From Acorus gramineus (taxonomy: Eukaryota; Streptophyta; Magnoliopsida; Acorales; Acoraceae), in assembly GCA_030737835.1 (NCBI GenBank), contig CM060849.1, forward strand, positions 6,757,245-6,821,244: a stretch of DNA of 64,000 nt, given 5' to 3'. Positions 22,164 through 33,299 of this stretch are shown one piece after another (the first letter of the stretch is position 1; each line of letters opens with the position of its first letter). Below the pieces are notes generated by a model. That model worked only from the letters and a program-made list of their open reading frames with translations. It did no database searches and was not told the origin of the DNA. Made by a program: the position numbers and the translations under genes.

Positions 22164-24863
22164 CCAAATGGAGATGAATGATTCAGAACAAATTGGAGAG
22201 AGCGTTGATGGTGAACACCGAGCTGAATAAACCGCGATGAAGAAGCTAAAGCCATTAGACATTACGAAGCAAATGAAGAATTGATGACTGGCATGGAGTT
22301 TGATAGTATTGAGGAAGCATTTTCTCGGTACAAGGCATTTGCTTTTCACTGTGGTTTTCGTGTCATGAGGAGTGGAAGAAGATTCACTCCCGACGGTGAC
22401 TTAAAGACAATTATTTTTGCATGTTCGAAAGAGGGGAAACTGAGAAAGAAGAAGGACAAAACTACCACAATCATGGGCATCTCTCAAACCGGGTATAAAC
22501 CCACTTGCAAAACCAATTGCAAAGCTAGGATGCAAATCAGAACGTTCGATGATGGAAAATGGGTATTAGATCTTCTTGTACTTGAACACAATCATGAAGT
22601 AGATCCAAAACTCTCACGATTTCACAGATGTCATCGCACACTGACTGCACACGCCATGAAACAATTGGCTATTAATGATGCTGCTGGACTTCCTCGGTGC
22701 AAGACATTCGACGCACTAGCATATGAAGGGGGAGGTTACGACAATCTTCCATACACTAAACAAGACTTCAAAAAGTGAGACGCCTACAGCTTGGAGAGGG
22801 ATATGTTGAAGCGCTACTGTAGTATTTCAGCAAACAAGAGGAGTTGAATGCCTGCTTCTTTCATAGGATCGATTTGGATGAAGAGGGTAAGCTGAAACAT
22901 GTATTTTGGGCAGATGCACGTTGTCGAGCTGCGTATCAATATTTTGGAGATGTTATGTCATTTGACACAACATATCTAACTAATCGGTACGCAATGCCAT
23001 TCACACCCTTCATAGGAGTGAACCATCATGGGCAGTCAATTTTGCTAGGTTGTGGGTTGCTTGCTAATGAGATGATAGAAACCTATATATGGTTATTCAA
23101 GTCTTGGTTAGCTTGTATGGATAACCTTCCGCCAGCTGCAATAATAACAGACCAATGTAAGTCGATTGGAGGTGCCATCAAAGAAGTGTTCCCCATGTCT
23201 AGGCATCGCCTTTGTCTCTGGCACATCCTGAAAAAAGTTTCAAAAAAGCTGTGTAAGGTGAAATTATTTTTAAATTTTGTAATTAGCTACTTGTTTTAAC
23301 CACGTATAGTATTTAATATGTTTACACTGGTACATGCTAATTTTAAACAGTATATGCTGATTTTAATCGAGTATATATAGATATGGTTTCCTGTTTACAT
23401 GTAGATAAAAGGTTTAACTTACGAAAGCATGTGATCTATTAATTTTGTACATGCATTAATTGTACATACCATTCAAGTTGAATGGTACAAAGAATTGAAA
23501 GACAACCTTGACAGCCTCGTCTACGATTGTTTAACTATTGATGAATTTGAAGTTGGGTGGCAGAATATGATTGAGGATCATCACATGGAGGACAATTCAT
23601 GGCTGAACTCTTTGTACGAGGATTGTCATCGATGGGTGTCGGTTTTTGTGAAGGACACGTTTTGGGCTGGCATGTCTACTACCCAGCGTAGTGAAAGCAT
23701 GAATGCTTACTTTGATGATTATCTAACATCGAAAACAACGCTGAAACAGTTCGTCCATCAATACGAGAATGCGCTTAGGAACAAACACGAGAAAGAGGTC
23801 CTTGAGGAATTCCATTTCTTCCATTCTACCCACAACTTATTTCTCCACTGAAGATGGAAGAACAGTTAGCCAATGCATACACCATTAACATGTTCAGAAA
23901 GTTTCAGGATGAGTTGAGGCAACTAATCTAGCTCAATAACACATGCATTGGAGATAAAGATAGTTGCAAAAAATTTCAAGTCATTGAGATAGTGAAAACA
24001 AACCGCGGAGAGAATAAGCAGTTGAGATTTGATGTTTTGTACAAAGGAACAACCAAAGAGGTGAGTTGCATTTGCAAATCCTTTGAATTTCATAGAATTT
24101 TGTGTCGCCATGCTCTATGCATTCTTTGTTCTGAATTTGTGACTGAAATGCCCGATAAATACTTAACGAATCGGTGGAGAAAGGATTTCAAACGCATTCA
24201 TTCAATGGCGACTACTGAAAATTTCAAGTCCATGTTGAACATACCGATGGAGTATGACAACCTGTATAATTTGGGTTTACGTACTATCCAAGAGATTAAG
24301 GAGATGGTAAATTCATTTTCTGATGCATCTATTTTTGTTGCCACTCTATTTGAGGAACTGAAGACGAGAATAACGAATCACGTCTCCACACTAGTTGATG
24401 CAAGCATGGCTTACCAACCTAATTCAAAAGGTCAATCGACTAACCGTGCAAGCAATAATATAGCAAACAATGGGAAGGTGCTTGATCCTGTAGTAGCACA
24501 GGCGAAGGGTCATCCAAAGAGCAAAAAAAAGGTTTCACGGTGTGAAATTGCAGTCAAGATGTTTAAAGATGTATGTGCCATATAATACTAGTACATACCT
24601 TTCTGTGCTAGTATATAATAGGTGCTATTTTTCATGCTATAACTTTCCTCTTTATATTTCAGAAAATAAAAAGGACGAAGCAGCGGCAGGAGAGGTCCAC
24701 CAGTTCAGTTCAGGACATCAGGATGGGATCACAGATATAATGTTCACAACACAGTTCTCGGATGGGATCACAGATACAAAGTTCACAACACAGTTTTCAG
24801 ATGGGATCACTACCACACCAACTAGACGAAGAATTTGATATGTGGATGGCATCACAGATGTAG
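22164..24863 (+). pseudogene. FAR1/MURA-type MULE transposase (broken)
   Basis: Domains in order: FAR1-type zinc DNA-binding region (22281-22778; FDSIEEAFSRYKAFAFHCGF, FACSKEG, CKTNCKARM, LEHNHEV); MULE transposase core (22844-23256 and 23475-23836) with the first Asp in MSFDTTYLTN, second Asp in IITDQCKSIG, RHRLCLWHI, and the Glu in STTQRSESMNAYF; SWIM zinc finger (24064-24114, CICKSF...LCRHAL). An intron of about 220 bp (roughly 23257-23475) fits the break between KKLCK and VEWYKEL, and a second (about 24571-24661) leads to a Gln/Ser-rich tail ending LDEEFDMWMASQM at TAG 24861-24863. The transposase would cut and join the element ends in the nucleus. Lesions seen: a frame change at about 22776-22800, TAG at 22820-22822, a frame change near 23836, TAG at 23929-23931 and TAA at 24738-24740. 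Catalytic residues survive. Confidence 0.88.
24722..24811 (+). repeat. 39-bp tandem repeat in the transposase C-terminus
   Basis: Units start GATGGGATCACAGATA at 24722 and 24761 with a partial third at 24800. In the spliced frame each unit encodes 13 residues like MGSQIQSSQHSFQ, so a repeat expansion stayed in frame. The first unit carries the premature TAA. Confidence 0.8.
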
Positions 24864-25313
24864 AATGCCTACAATTTGGTTATTTATAAGAAGTGAATCT
24901 CTTGTTTCATTGATCGCTCCTTATTCGTGTTGCTTGCTTAATCATACAAAGGATACACCAGCCCACTCCATGCACATATTAGACTGAAAATGGCATATAC
25001 CGATTCTCTTTAGTATATAACAAATCAACAAACGTAAACACATTACTGTAGAACCAGTGAATAATCACAGAAGGCATATAATAAATCACGTAACAAATTA
25101 CTGTTAAGCCCATATACCTATCTTCCTTAGCATATTACAATCCAACAAACACATCACTTGGCATATACCAAGTTACCTTGTCATATAACTAGTCAATAAA
25201 CAACTTCACATACATCAAAAAATGTAAAGTCACAACCAAAAGTCATAACCAAATGTTGTAAACCAAAAGAGGATAGCTTTACACCATTGAAAACCTGTAA
25301 CAAACTTGTCCCA

Positions 25314-28300
25314 TCATACTTTGCAATATTCATCACCCATGAATCCTGCAGTTATCAAAGCACGCATATGTGCCATATCTTCCTTGGTGCTTAAATAGCT
25401 ATGAATATCCACTATCCTACATGCAATCCAGTGGCATACGAAGATGCCGTAGTCTTGGCCTCCGGTCTGTTGCGGAGCCGGGACATCAACAACAAGAGGC
25501 CACCCTATTGCTTCCTCTAGTATCGTCTTCTGCAACAATTTGACTGCCTTACTCACCTAGGCATCATGCTCCTCTTTTCGGATGGAATCGTACACCAGGA
25601 ATTGTTGGTTCATCATGTCGATGACCAGTAGGAACCAATGTTGTAATGTAAACATTGGAACAATGATAACTTTCACACAGGCTAGGTCTACCTCATCCGA
25701 CTTCCACTTGAATGCACCGAAGAAGCGTTTGCATCCCCTCAGACCCCCATCAATGTATTGCTCTAATAACAAAAGAGATTAGATAACAGTGAGCTGAAAG
25801 CTAATCCAACACGGGCCATGGGTGACGTCTTACATTGAAGGCCGTTGAGATGTACAAAACATTTTTGTTTGCGACAGACCTACCAACGAGTCTGGAGAAA
25901 GCATCAATCACCTAAGACAAATAATCGGGTATATACCAAATCATTAATGTCATATAACCAAAAATACGCATCACACAATTTTCTTACAGAACTAATCATA
26001 AGAGGTTATCTACCTCTTCACCAAGCCATTGATTGGAAATAACTTTGAAAAGGTGCTTCCGAGTGACCAGAGGGTGCACAGCGCTCCCATCATCTTCAAC
26101 CTCCCACACTAGAGAATCATCCATTACCGGATTCTCTCAGAATTTTTCTCTGAGAGCTCTCTGCTTTGGGGTGCATTTTTCCTTCCCGGGATAATTCTAC
26201 ATGAATATGATGGGCGCATAAATACTCATTCACGAGAATAAATATGTTGAATAAATACTCATTCACAAGACTTGGAGTGGAATAAACGTTGAATAAATAC
26301 TTACCTGTCTCAGAACATCATCAACCGACGTATAGACCGGTTGAAGTTTCTCTGCCTCAATCTTAGACTGTGCAATGGCCAACGCAACCTGTTCCTCCTC
26401 CGTCAATTGGTGTTTCTCCTTCGCTAGTTGTTTTTATATTTTTGTCTCGTTGGGCTCCTTTGCCTTCTTCTGTTGAGTGAATTTTTTCAATTGAACTTGT
26501 TGCCTCTGTAGCTGCCCCCTTGTTGTCGGACCGACAGTCTCCCTAGTCACAGGTTTTGATAACCCGACAACTGTATCATTATCCAACTAATTAATATACA
26601 ACAGACAATAGACATATACCAACCCAAACATGGTATGTACCAAACCATAATCGGTATGTACTTTGCCACACACATTATAATCATTTATCCAAACTATAAG
26701 AATTGGATACATATACCTCTGGATTGTGGGTTACGTGCCTTCCTCGTATTCATTGTTTTCTTCCTCTTGGGACCAGTGAGTGATTTATCCCCTGCATTGC
26801 CGGTGCCATCATCTTCTCTCTTCTCTTTGTCTACTACCTCTTCGTCCACCGTTTTATCTTTGAACGATTTCTGTGTCACAGATTCATCCTCCATTGGCTT
26901 CTCTTCAACCGATCTCTCTTTATCCGCTGCCTCCTGCGTAGGCAAGTTCAAAATATCTTCACATACGGACTCTATCACGGTTGTCACAGGCGCTTCCTCT
27001 AACAAAACATCTTGGGGTGCGGGTGCTTCTTCACTTGCATGCCTTTCGGGTGCTTCCTCACTTGCATGCTCTTCGGCTACCTCCTTATTTGCATGCCCAT
27101 CGGCTCCTTTCTCTACCGCATGCCCTTCGGCGGCTTCCTCTACGGCATGTCCTTTGGCCACTTCCTCCATCACATGCTCTTCGGATGTTTCCTCTGCTTG
27201 TTCTACCTTATTTTTTGTTGACTTTATACCCCTACCAACAAACCGAGCCACCCTCTCAATCAATCCAACTGACTTCCTTATTAAAACACAAATGTCTGTC
27301 ATATAAAAGTTTCTGATAAGTATATACCATTTAAAATATGTATATACCTGTATCTTTCCTTGTGAGTTTACTTTGTTTGAAGTTTTTTTGTTCTCTCTCT
27401 GCTGCTAACTTTTGTCCCCTCGTTTTAGCCATGACCAAAGGTGCTGTGAGATGACCAAGTAAGTTATACATACACATACATTGCACAAGAAAATGTAAAG
27501 TGATCATATATACGAGTAAAACATTATATAGAAAACATAACATTGCACATCATAAGATTAAATATGTATATACCAGATTCAATCGCCTTGGCCCTCTTCT
27601 GGGCTCCAATAGCTGATTTTGTTTTTCCTGTTCCTAATTTTTGTGCTCTTATTTTTGCCAGAGTCATTGATGCTATTAAAAAATTAAATTAGATATATGT
27701 GAAAATTATTCAAGCACATGACAGTATTAAATGATATATACTAATTTATTCGACCACATGCAAAGCAATGTGTTATATACCAGCAGTAGTCATTGTCTTG
27801 CTTGAAGAAGTACCCTTAGCTTCAGCCATACCAACTTTCTTCTTTTTCACCTTCTTTGGAGTCCTCTTACTTGTCACCGATTTGACATTTTTCTCCAAGT
27901 CCTTGGAATTCAACTTCTGTTCCTTCTGCTCCCTCTTCCTCTTTTTAGTTGGTGAAGAAGTGGATGGTGAAATAGCATTGATTGGCATGGGCGTGTGCAG
28001 AACTCTTTCTAACCCCTTTCTTAGATCCTCAACTGAATAGAAACCTGAAGGCATGGGCATCAACACATTCTGTGTTTCTGGAGCAGCATTGTCATCATCC
28101 TCCTCCACTTCAGGCAATAGAACCCTCTCCTCTTCAATAAAATCAATCTTTTGGTGAATTTCTTCCCATTTGAACTCATTGAATAGTATGGTATATGTCG
28201 TTTTCCTCCCACATGGCATATTTCGCCATTTGTAGATGCGGGGCCATCCAACCCCAGGTTGGCCTATCTCAACGTGCTCGTACAACCAAACCTATAAACA

Positions 28301-29421
28301 AATCAATTAAAATTTAATAAGCTACATAATAAGAGCATTTGTTTATATGATTCTTAGACAACATATATCGACCTGATCAGATGTATACCAGGTTAAATAA
28401 CTACAAAATAGATTGATATATACAAAACCAATTCAACGAAGTGTACATTATATTCAAATTCGGGGCCAACCAACATATATGAATGTATATATGTTTTACA
28501 TGCTGGATAGAGTAATAGGAGTCTGGTATATACCACAATATTTAGGAACTACATTCCAGTATATACTTAATTTCATTTGGTATATATGAAGAAATATTAC
28601 ACATATACATTCAGTGAAACAATACTACTTACAGTGAGTGCTATCATACAGCCACTGAAATATTCCTTTCCATCTGTCGCATCTGATCCTCTGGCCTTCT
28701 TGAGGTTCCGGGATGATCTCTTAATTGCTTTGACAACGTCCTGGTGAACGGCCTTCGCACAGGCATACTCCTCAATGTTGTCCAAGTCATCAACAATGTC
28801 GACCAACCCAAATGGGCATGCGTAATTCGACCTGCAAAACAAAAAAGTAGCAAAAATGTGCAAGATAAATAATTTGGCGAAGTCCCAGTCTCGTCTTGGG
28901 CCACCAAAGCCTTGATGACCTTCTTGATGGCGGAGGTGGTTGGGTACTTCTCATTTTGTGAAGTGAAGTATTGGTGATAGAAGGCGGATATAGGAATTTT
29001 GTTGTTGAGGTCTACAGGCTTTCCGCGGGCCGACATACCGAATATGACAGCCACATCCGACTCTGTGAACCGGAGTTCCCGGCCCTTCACGACAAATTTC
29101 TCCCGTTGTGGGTTTCAGAAACTGAGTATGGTTTCCAATAGGCATTTTTCTGCCCTCATCGGAGGGATGTCAATGAAACGTCCAAATGGAGTCGACCTGA
29201 TAGCCTCAACGTGCAGGGGCTTTTCATTGAGCTCCCATTCCTTGATGACATCAACAGTCCGTGTCGTCGTACACCTCGTGTTGATCGTCGTCGTTGAAGA
29301 CTTTACCTTCTTCAGAGATGCCTGCGCAAGAAGACATACAAAATTATATGACAAAATAACACATGGATACGGGTGATGGGGCCGTTGTATATATCTTCAC
29401 AATCTCTTTTCCAACGTCCAT
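25314..29421 (-). pseudogene. Ulp1-like cysteine peptidase gene carried by the MULE (catalytic Cys lost)
   Basis: A multi-exon gene on the minus strand. Probable start at ATG 29421 (MDVGKEI), then exon 29321 onward, a DUF1985-like N-terminal region (RELRFTESDVAVIFGMSARG, YACPFGLVDIVDD), VGWPRIYKWRN, a Lys-rich and presumably nuclear-directing stretch (27773-28000), an acidic repeat region (27015-27179), a coiled-coil-like Gln/Lys exon (26330-26580) and the Ulp1 C-terminal domain (25314-25772). In that domain His (FTLQHWFLLVID, 25638-25640) and Asp (LVYDSI, 25587-25589) are present. The motif normally read as Q...DCGxFxC is QQTGGQDYGIFVCHW, so the nucleophile Cys is Tyr (25449-25451). Ulp1 enzymes remove SUMO-like modifiers. 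Other lesions: TGA near 29117, a frameshift near 28893, TAA 26434-26436, TGA 26137-26139 and TAG 25557-25559. Exon borders are approximate. Confidence 0.82.
27015..27179 (-). repeat. 27-bp repeat encoding a 9-residue acidic unit
   Basis: About six copies of a unit like GHAVEEAAE, GHANKEVAE, RHASEEAPE in the Ulp1-like gene. His at the same place in every unit and Glu-rich sequence suggest unequal exchange within the reading frame. Confidence 0.85.
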
Positions 29422-31097
29422 GGTTTCAACTGAGTGTAACAAGAATGGGAGGAGATAGTCCAGCGAAACGGAAGAGAAGGTAGACGATGGGGTTGGAGGA
29501 GGACACAATGGGGTTGAAGGAGGACATAGTGGGGTTAAAAAGTTTAGATTGTGGGGCTTGACTATCGTCTGGATTCTATTTGATTTTACTATGTTGCCCT
29601 TGTCTTTTCAATTTTTTACAGGGGCATATACGTCATTACAAATAGTATATGAACGGATCCTTAAGTGGGAGATGAAAATGCCCTAGTCGTCATCATTAAA
29701 ACTCCAATGATGGCGACGCGTATACCCGCATCGAAAATGACAGACATGTTGTCAAATCAATCTCAAATTTCGTGCACATTAGATATAAATAAATAACACT
29801 ATAAAAAAGAAAATCAGTAAAGAACGAATAATACGTAAAGCGGTATATACTACTTTAGTATAATAGTTATATGGCAGTTTAAAAAGGTATATGAGTATAT
29901 AGCACGAATGTTATTTTTTAATATAGCATATTTGGAGGAATTTTTGAATCTACAATCTTTATTTTCAAATATACAAGATAAGATTAAAAACAATTGAACA
30001 CCAAGACATTGAATGAAAGATAGCGAGTTATGAAACGATATGCTATGCAAAGAAAATAAGGAAATAAAGAATTTCTGTGAAAAATTGATTTATGAAAGCA
30101 TATACTAACATGAGAAAATAAGGAAAACAAGAATCTTTGTGAAAAATACCTTTTTGAAACCATCTACTACCAAAACTAAATACAATAATAAAGAATCTCT
30201 ATGAAAAATGAATAATGAAACCATATGCTAAAAAAAAAACAAGAATATCTACAAAAACATAATTTATGAAAAAAAACCATATGCTGACTAAAGAAAATAA
30301 GGAAAACAAGCATATCTGTAAATTTTTTTTTATAAAACCATATACTAACAAAAGAAAATAAGGAAGCAACAATCAAAAGGGAGACAATGGTGAAATCGTA
30401 GAAGATCCATGCTTTAAAGACTGTGAAGACGCAGCAGAGGTACCACACTGGCAAAACGGTGAGGACAATGGTGAAATACCACACTTGCAGCCGATAGTAA
30501 GCCATATCCATGATATCAGAGAGGGTGAGTGAGAGGCGAAGGGAAGAGAGATAGAGAGTGTGTGAGATTTCGTTTCGTGAAGGGTTTGGTCAAAGAGAGT
30601 ATGTGAGTATTCTGTGAGGAAAGAGGAGAGAGAACGAAGTTGTAATAAAATATGCTGAAAGCTGAAAGCTTTTTCTCAGACTTTATCGTCAGCATGTCCT
30701 CGGTAGTCACACCATATATATTTGTGTTTCATGGTATATACCAGATAAAAATTGTATATACCATATCTGTCAGAGCATGCCCAGCTTTTTCAATCCACAT
30801 CGGTGCCTTTTGTACATTTCAAAACATCCACTCAAGCCGTCAAATTAATGTTAGCGCTCCTTTTCGAGGGGATAAGCATTCAACGCTATCCATTATTTTA
30901 TTTTAAAAAAATTTACAATCCTTTAATGCTTGTCAATTCAAGTCAGTAGGTGAAGCATTTTTTATTTTAAAAAATGTTAAAACATTTAATGACTGTTAGT
31001 CTCTTGCGTCAATCCGCCCTTATCGAGGAATTTTAAAATTCAAAAATCTCAAAACCCATCCAGGCCAGCCAAATGATTCCACGTCACCCCGCTCTCA
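29422..31097. other. MULE right subterminal region without a gene
   Basis: From 29422 to the right TIR there is no coding frame of quality. It contains the tandem repeat at 30032-30368, a GA-rich stretch near 30530-30650 and several TATATACC words. It should act as the Ulp1-like gene's promoter side. Confidence 0.55.
30032..30368 (+). repeat. Degenerate ~55-62-bp tandem repeat inside the MULE
   Basis: About six units with the skeleton GAAACCATATGCTAA...AGAAAATAAGGAAA...AAGAAT-TCTGTGAAAAAT. Units vary in length. Subterminal repeat arrays are common in plant DNA transposons and often bind transposase, but that is inference here. Confidence 0.75.
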
Positions 31098-31162
31098 CCA
31101 CGTCGGATCCTACGTGGGGTCTGAGTTTGGAACTGAGAAACCGACTGAGTGTAACATTTTCC
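31098..31162 (-). repeat. MULE right terminal inverted repeat
   Basis: Read inward from 31162: GGAAAATGTTACACTCAGTC, then CTCAGACCCCACGT. It includes CCACGT-8 bases-ACGTGG (31098-31117), the counterpart of the left hairpin. Confidence 0.8.
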
Positions 31163-31184
31163 ATTTTTTTTAGGGAAAAATCTA

Positions 31185-31600
31185 GCGGGCACGTCTATCC
31201 CCACCAAGCATTTCCCTTAACCCACCAATAAAAAAAAACCCAGTGTTTTTTCTGTTTCCACCAATTCGACCAGTTCGACCAAACTTGGTCGTCATTTTAA
31301 GTTTTGGACGACTGAACTTAATTGTCATTTCATATTTTGGGCGACCTAACTTGGTCGCCATTTCAGGTTTCAAACGACCGAACTTTGTCGAACAGGGTTT
31401 GTGATAAAGTTTAAAATTTTTTTTCTTGAAAACCTAATCCTATGACGTGTATTTTCCTAGGATCCTTCATGCCACTCCAAATTTGAATTGTAATGTAGGG
31501 AGAATCAATCATTATTCTTAAATATAAAACATAAGAACAATAACATCGGTTTTTTTTTATGGTGGGTTAAGGGAAATGCTTGGTGGGGATAGACACGCTC
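31185..31600. mobile_element. 416-bp MITE with 8-bp target duplication
   Basis: Flanked by AAAATCTA at 31177-31184 and 31601-31608. The ends are inverted repeats of about 50 bp sharing TCTATCCCCACCAAGCATTT and CCCTTAACCCACCA; the left outer tip has three extra bases relative to the right. Eight-base duplications suggest hAT, but such long TIRs are more Mutator-like, so the superfamily is open. No coding capacity. It starts only 13 bp after the MULE target duplication. Confidence 0.85.
31276..31391 (+). repeat. 33-bp tandem repeat (3.5 copies) inside the MITE
   Basis: Units begin CGACC(A/T)AACTTGGTCG at 31276, CGACTGAACTT at 31309, CGACC at 31342 and CGACC at 31375, always 33 bp apart. Each holds a small inverted repeat CGACC...GGTCG, so the array may fold into serial hairpins. 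Confidence 0.88.
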
Positions 31601-31631
31601 AAAATCTATATAACTCCCTGTAATATATCCT

Positions 31632-31657
31632 ATATTGACTTTTGCAAAAGTCAATAT
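31632..31657. repeat. 26-bp perfect palindrome
   Basis: ATATTGACTTTTG followed directly by its reverse complement with no spacer; it contains two divergent TTGAC cores. It abuts the first base of the LTR at 31658. Confidence 0.95.
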
Positions 31658-33054
31658 TGTTGGGAAAAATTAATCCTGACTGCTAAGATCCGTCGATCGA
31701 GGTATAGATCGGATAACAAAATTTTTTTTATTAAATCTTTTTCATGCAAACCCTACAAGGCGGAATTAGGGTTTACTTTCAGAACTCATATCAAAGTTCT
31801 GCAAAGAGGAAGATCGGATCTGATAGACGACGATGGATCGCTTGATCGGAACCTTCAGATCTTCTACCGTATGTCCTTCCTATGCTGTAGATCCGCGGCA
31901 GAGTGTGGCCTCCTTCTTGCTTCGAACGGCAGCCACGAATCCCTTCGCTCTCTTTCTCTCCCGTCCTCACCTTTTTTGGATCCAGAGATCCTAAAAGGTT
32001 TCTAGGGTTAGGGCTTCAATTTCGGCGAAAAAACTTCTTGCTTAAGAGAGAGAGGAAGCCACATATTTATAGGCTAGGGCAGGGACCTAAAGGAGAAATC
32101 AATAATTGGCTCTTATGGGCTTAGGTACCATAACTCAACCTAAATTTAAAACCAAAAGCCCATAAGTCATAATTCATTCCACTAAAGGATTATGACTGCA
32201 CTCCAAATACATTATTCTCAAAATAATATTTTGAGCTCCTTATATTATATGCTTAATATCTCCACACGTTAAGATTCCAATACTCGTTATGAAATAATTA
32301 TTATTGACAATATTATTTCACAACATCTTATTTTCCTTGAGATCTTCCGCTTAATTTATTTGACATGTCGGATAGTTAGATTCACCGGCCGGGTTAGACA
32401 TGACAAAAACTTATAAGCATCCTCAAGAGAGTATCATCAATCTCTTATAGGAGACGTGGATTCCATCAATAGTAAATATTCATCATACAAGTGTTATCGT
32501 CACCCAACTCACCGAGTCTATTGATCCATAGGAGAATCTCATTCTTTAATGAATCAAAATGACAAATAACAAATGCACATGTCTAAGAACCATTTTAGGA
32601 TTAAGAGTATAAGTAATCATAATAAATATGGGGTGTAAATTATTTTATCTAGTCTGTACAATAGTAATTACTCTAACTTGGTCCGTCAATACACCCAAGG
32701 TGTACTAGCACAATCACCCAAAAACTTATAAATCGGTCTTTTATAGTCAAGATAGACTATATAAGATGAATTGTACAACAACCTTTATCCAATGGATTAT
32801 TCAAGTCCATATAAAGTTGTGAATCTCAACTTATAATTCACAGGGAACCGATAATCTGATCTTCCGTGTGTAAGTCGAACTCTACACACTAGACTATCTA
32901 CAATGTAAATTAAAGGACTATATTAAAACAAGCGCAATATTTCAAACAATATAATGCAAGCATTTATCAATAATAATCCTCATCAAAATGCTAAATTCAT
33001 CTTAATAATAGAGTTTATTATATAAATCATGGTTTTTAGAATACTACTCTAACA
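31658..33054. mobile_element. Probable solo LTR, copia-like (1.4 kb)
   Basis: Begins TGTTGGGAAAAATTAATCC and ends ATACTACTCTAACA. Flanks AATAT (31653-31657) and CATAT (33055-33059) match at four of five. The interior is leader-like (CTAGGGTTAGGGCTTC, ATATTTATAGGC) with no domain. The frames at 31580-32124 are not genes. Confidence 0.6.
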
Positions 33055-33299
33055 CATATAACCCCCTACAAACACAATAAAAATATCCATATACTCCCTT
33101 CTGTCAGTTAGTTTATTAATTAAAGCAAAATTTGAATAACGTTTAACCCCAGATTGATAAGTAAGTTGATACCTTTTGATTAAATGATTGTATGGTTTGG
33201 ATTTTCATTTGAGTTTAGAGATACGAGATCATTCCAATAGTTGGATATGTTAATTAAAATCATACACACGTAATCCACGCGAACAGTATACCTCCTTGA

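Larger units (their letters stand above)
21601..31162. mobile_element. Mutator-like element with FAR1-type transposase and Ulp1-like gene (9.56 kb)
   Basis: Perfect 9-bp target duplication ATTTTTTTT at 21592-21600 and 31163-31171. The left end GGGTTTTGTTCCACTAAGTT and the right end read inward, GGAAAATGTTACACTCAGTC, are degenerate terminal inverted repeats. They continue through CTCAGACTCCACGTC versus CTCAGACCCCACGTA to GACGTGG, about 65 bp in all. A 9-bp duplication with long TIRs is diagnostic of Mutator-like elements. Inside are a transposase gene on + and a Ulp1-like peptidase gene on -, converging near 25 kb. MULEs carrying Ulp1-like genes are known in several plants (Kaonashi-type in Arabidopsis, CUMULE in melon). 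Both genes have stops and frameshifts, so this copy is not autonomous. The low complexity of the target duplication is the one weak point. Confidence 0.9.

Noticed and set aside
26635-27316. 223-residue Ser/Ala-rich plus-strand frame
   Set aside because: Antisense of the acidic repeat exon of the Ulp1-like gene; its repeats mirror the minus-strand units.
30032-30368. CRISPR-like array
   Set aside because: Units are contiguous, variable tandem repeats without unique spacers, in a plant transposon.
30176-30511. 111-residue hydrophobic frame on the minus strand
   Set aside because: Crosses the AT-rich tandem repeat of the MULE and ends in a low-complexity Phe/Tyr run; no family features.
31580-32124. 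141-residue frame near the solo LTR
   Set aside because: Crosses the boundary between the MITE, the palindrome and the LTR, so it cannot be one conserved gene.
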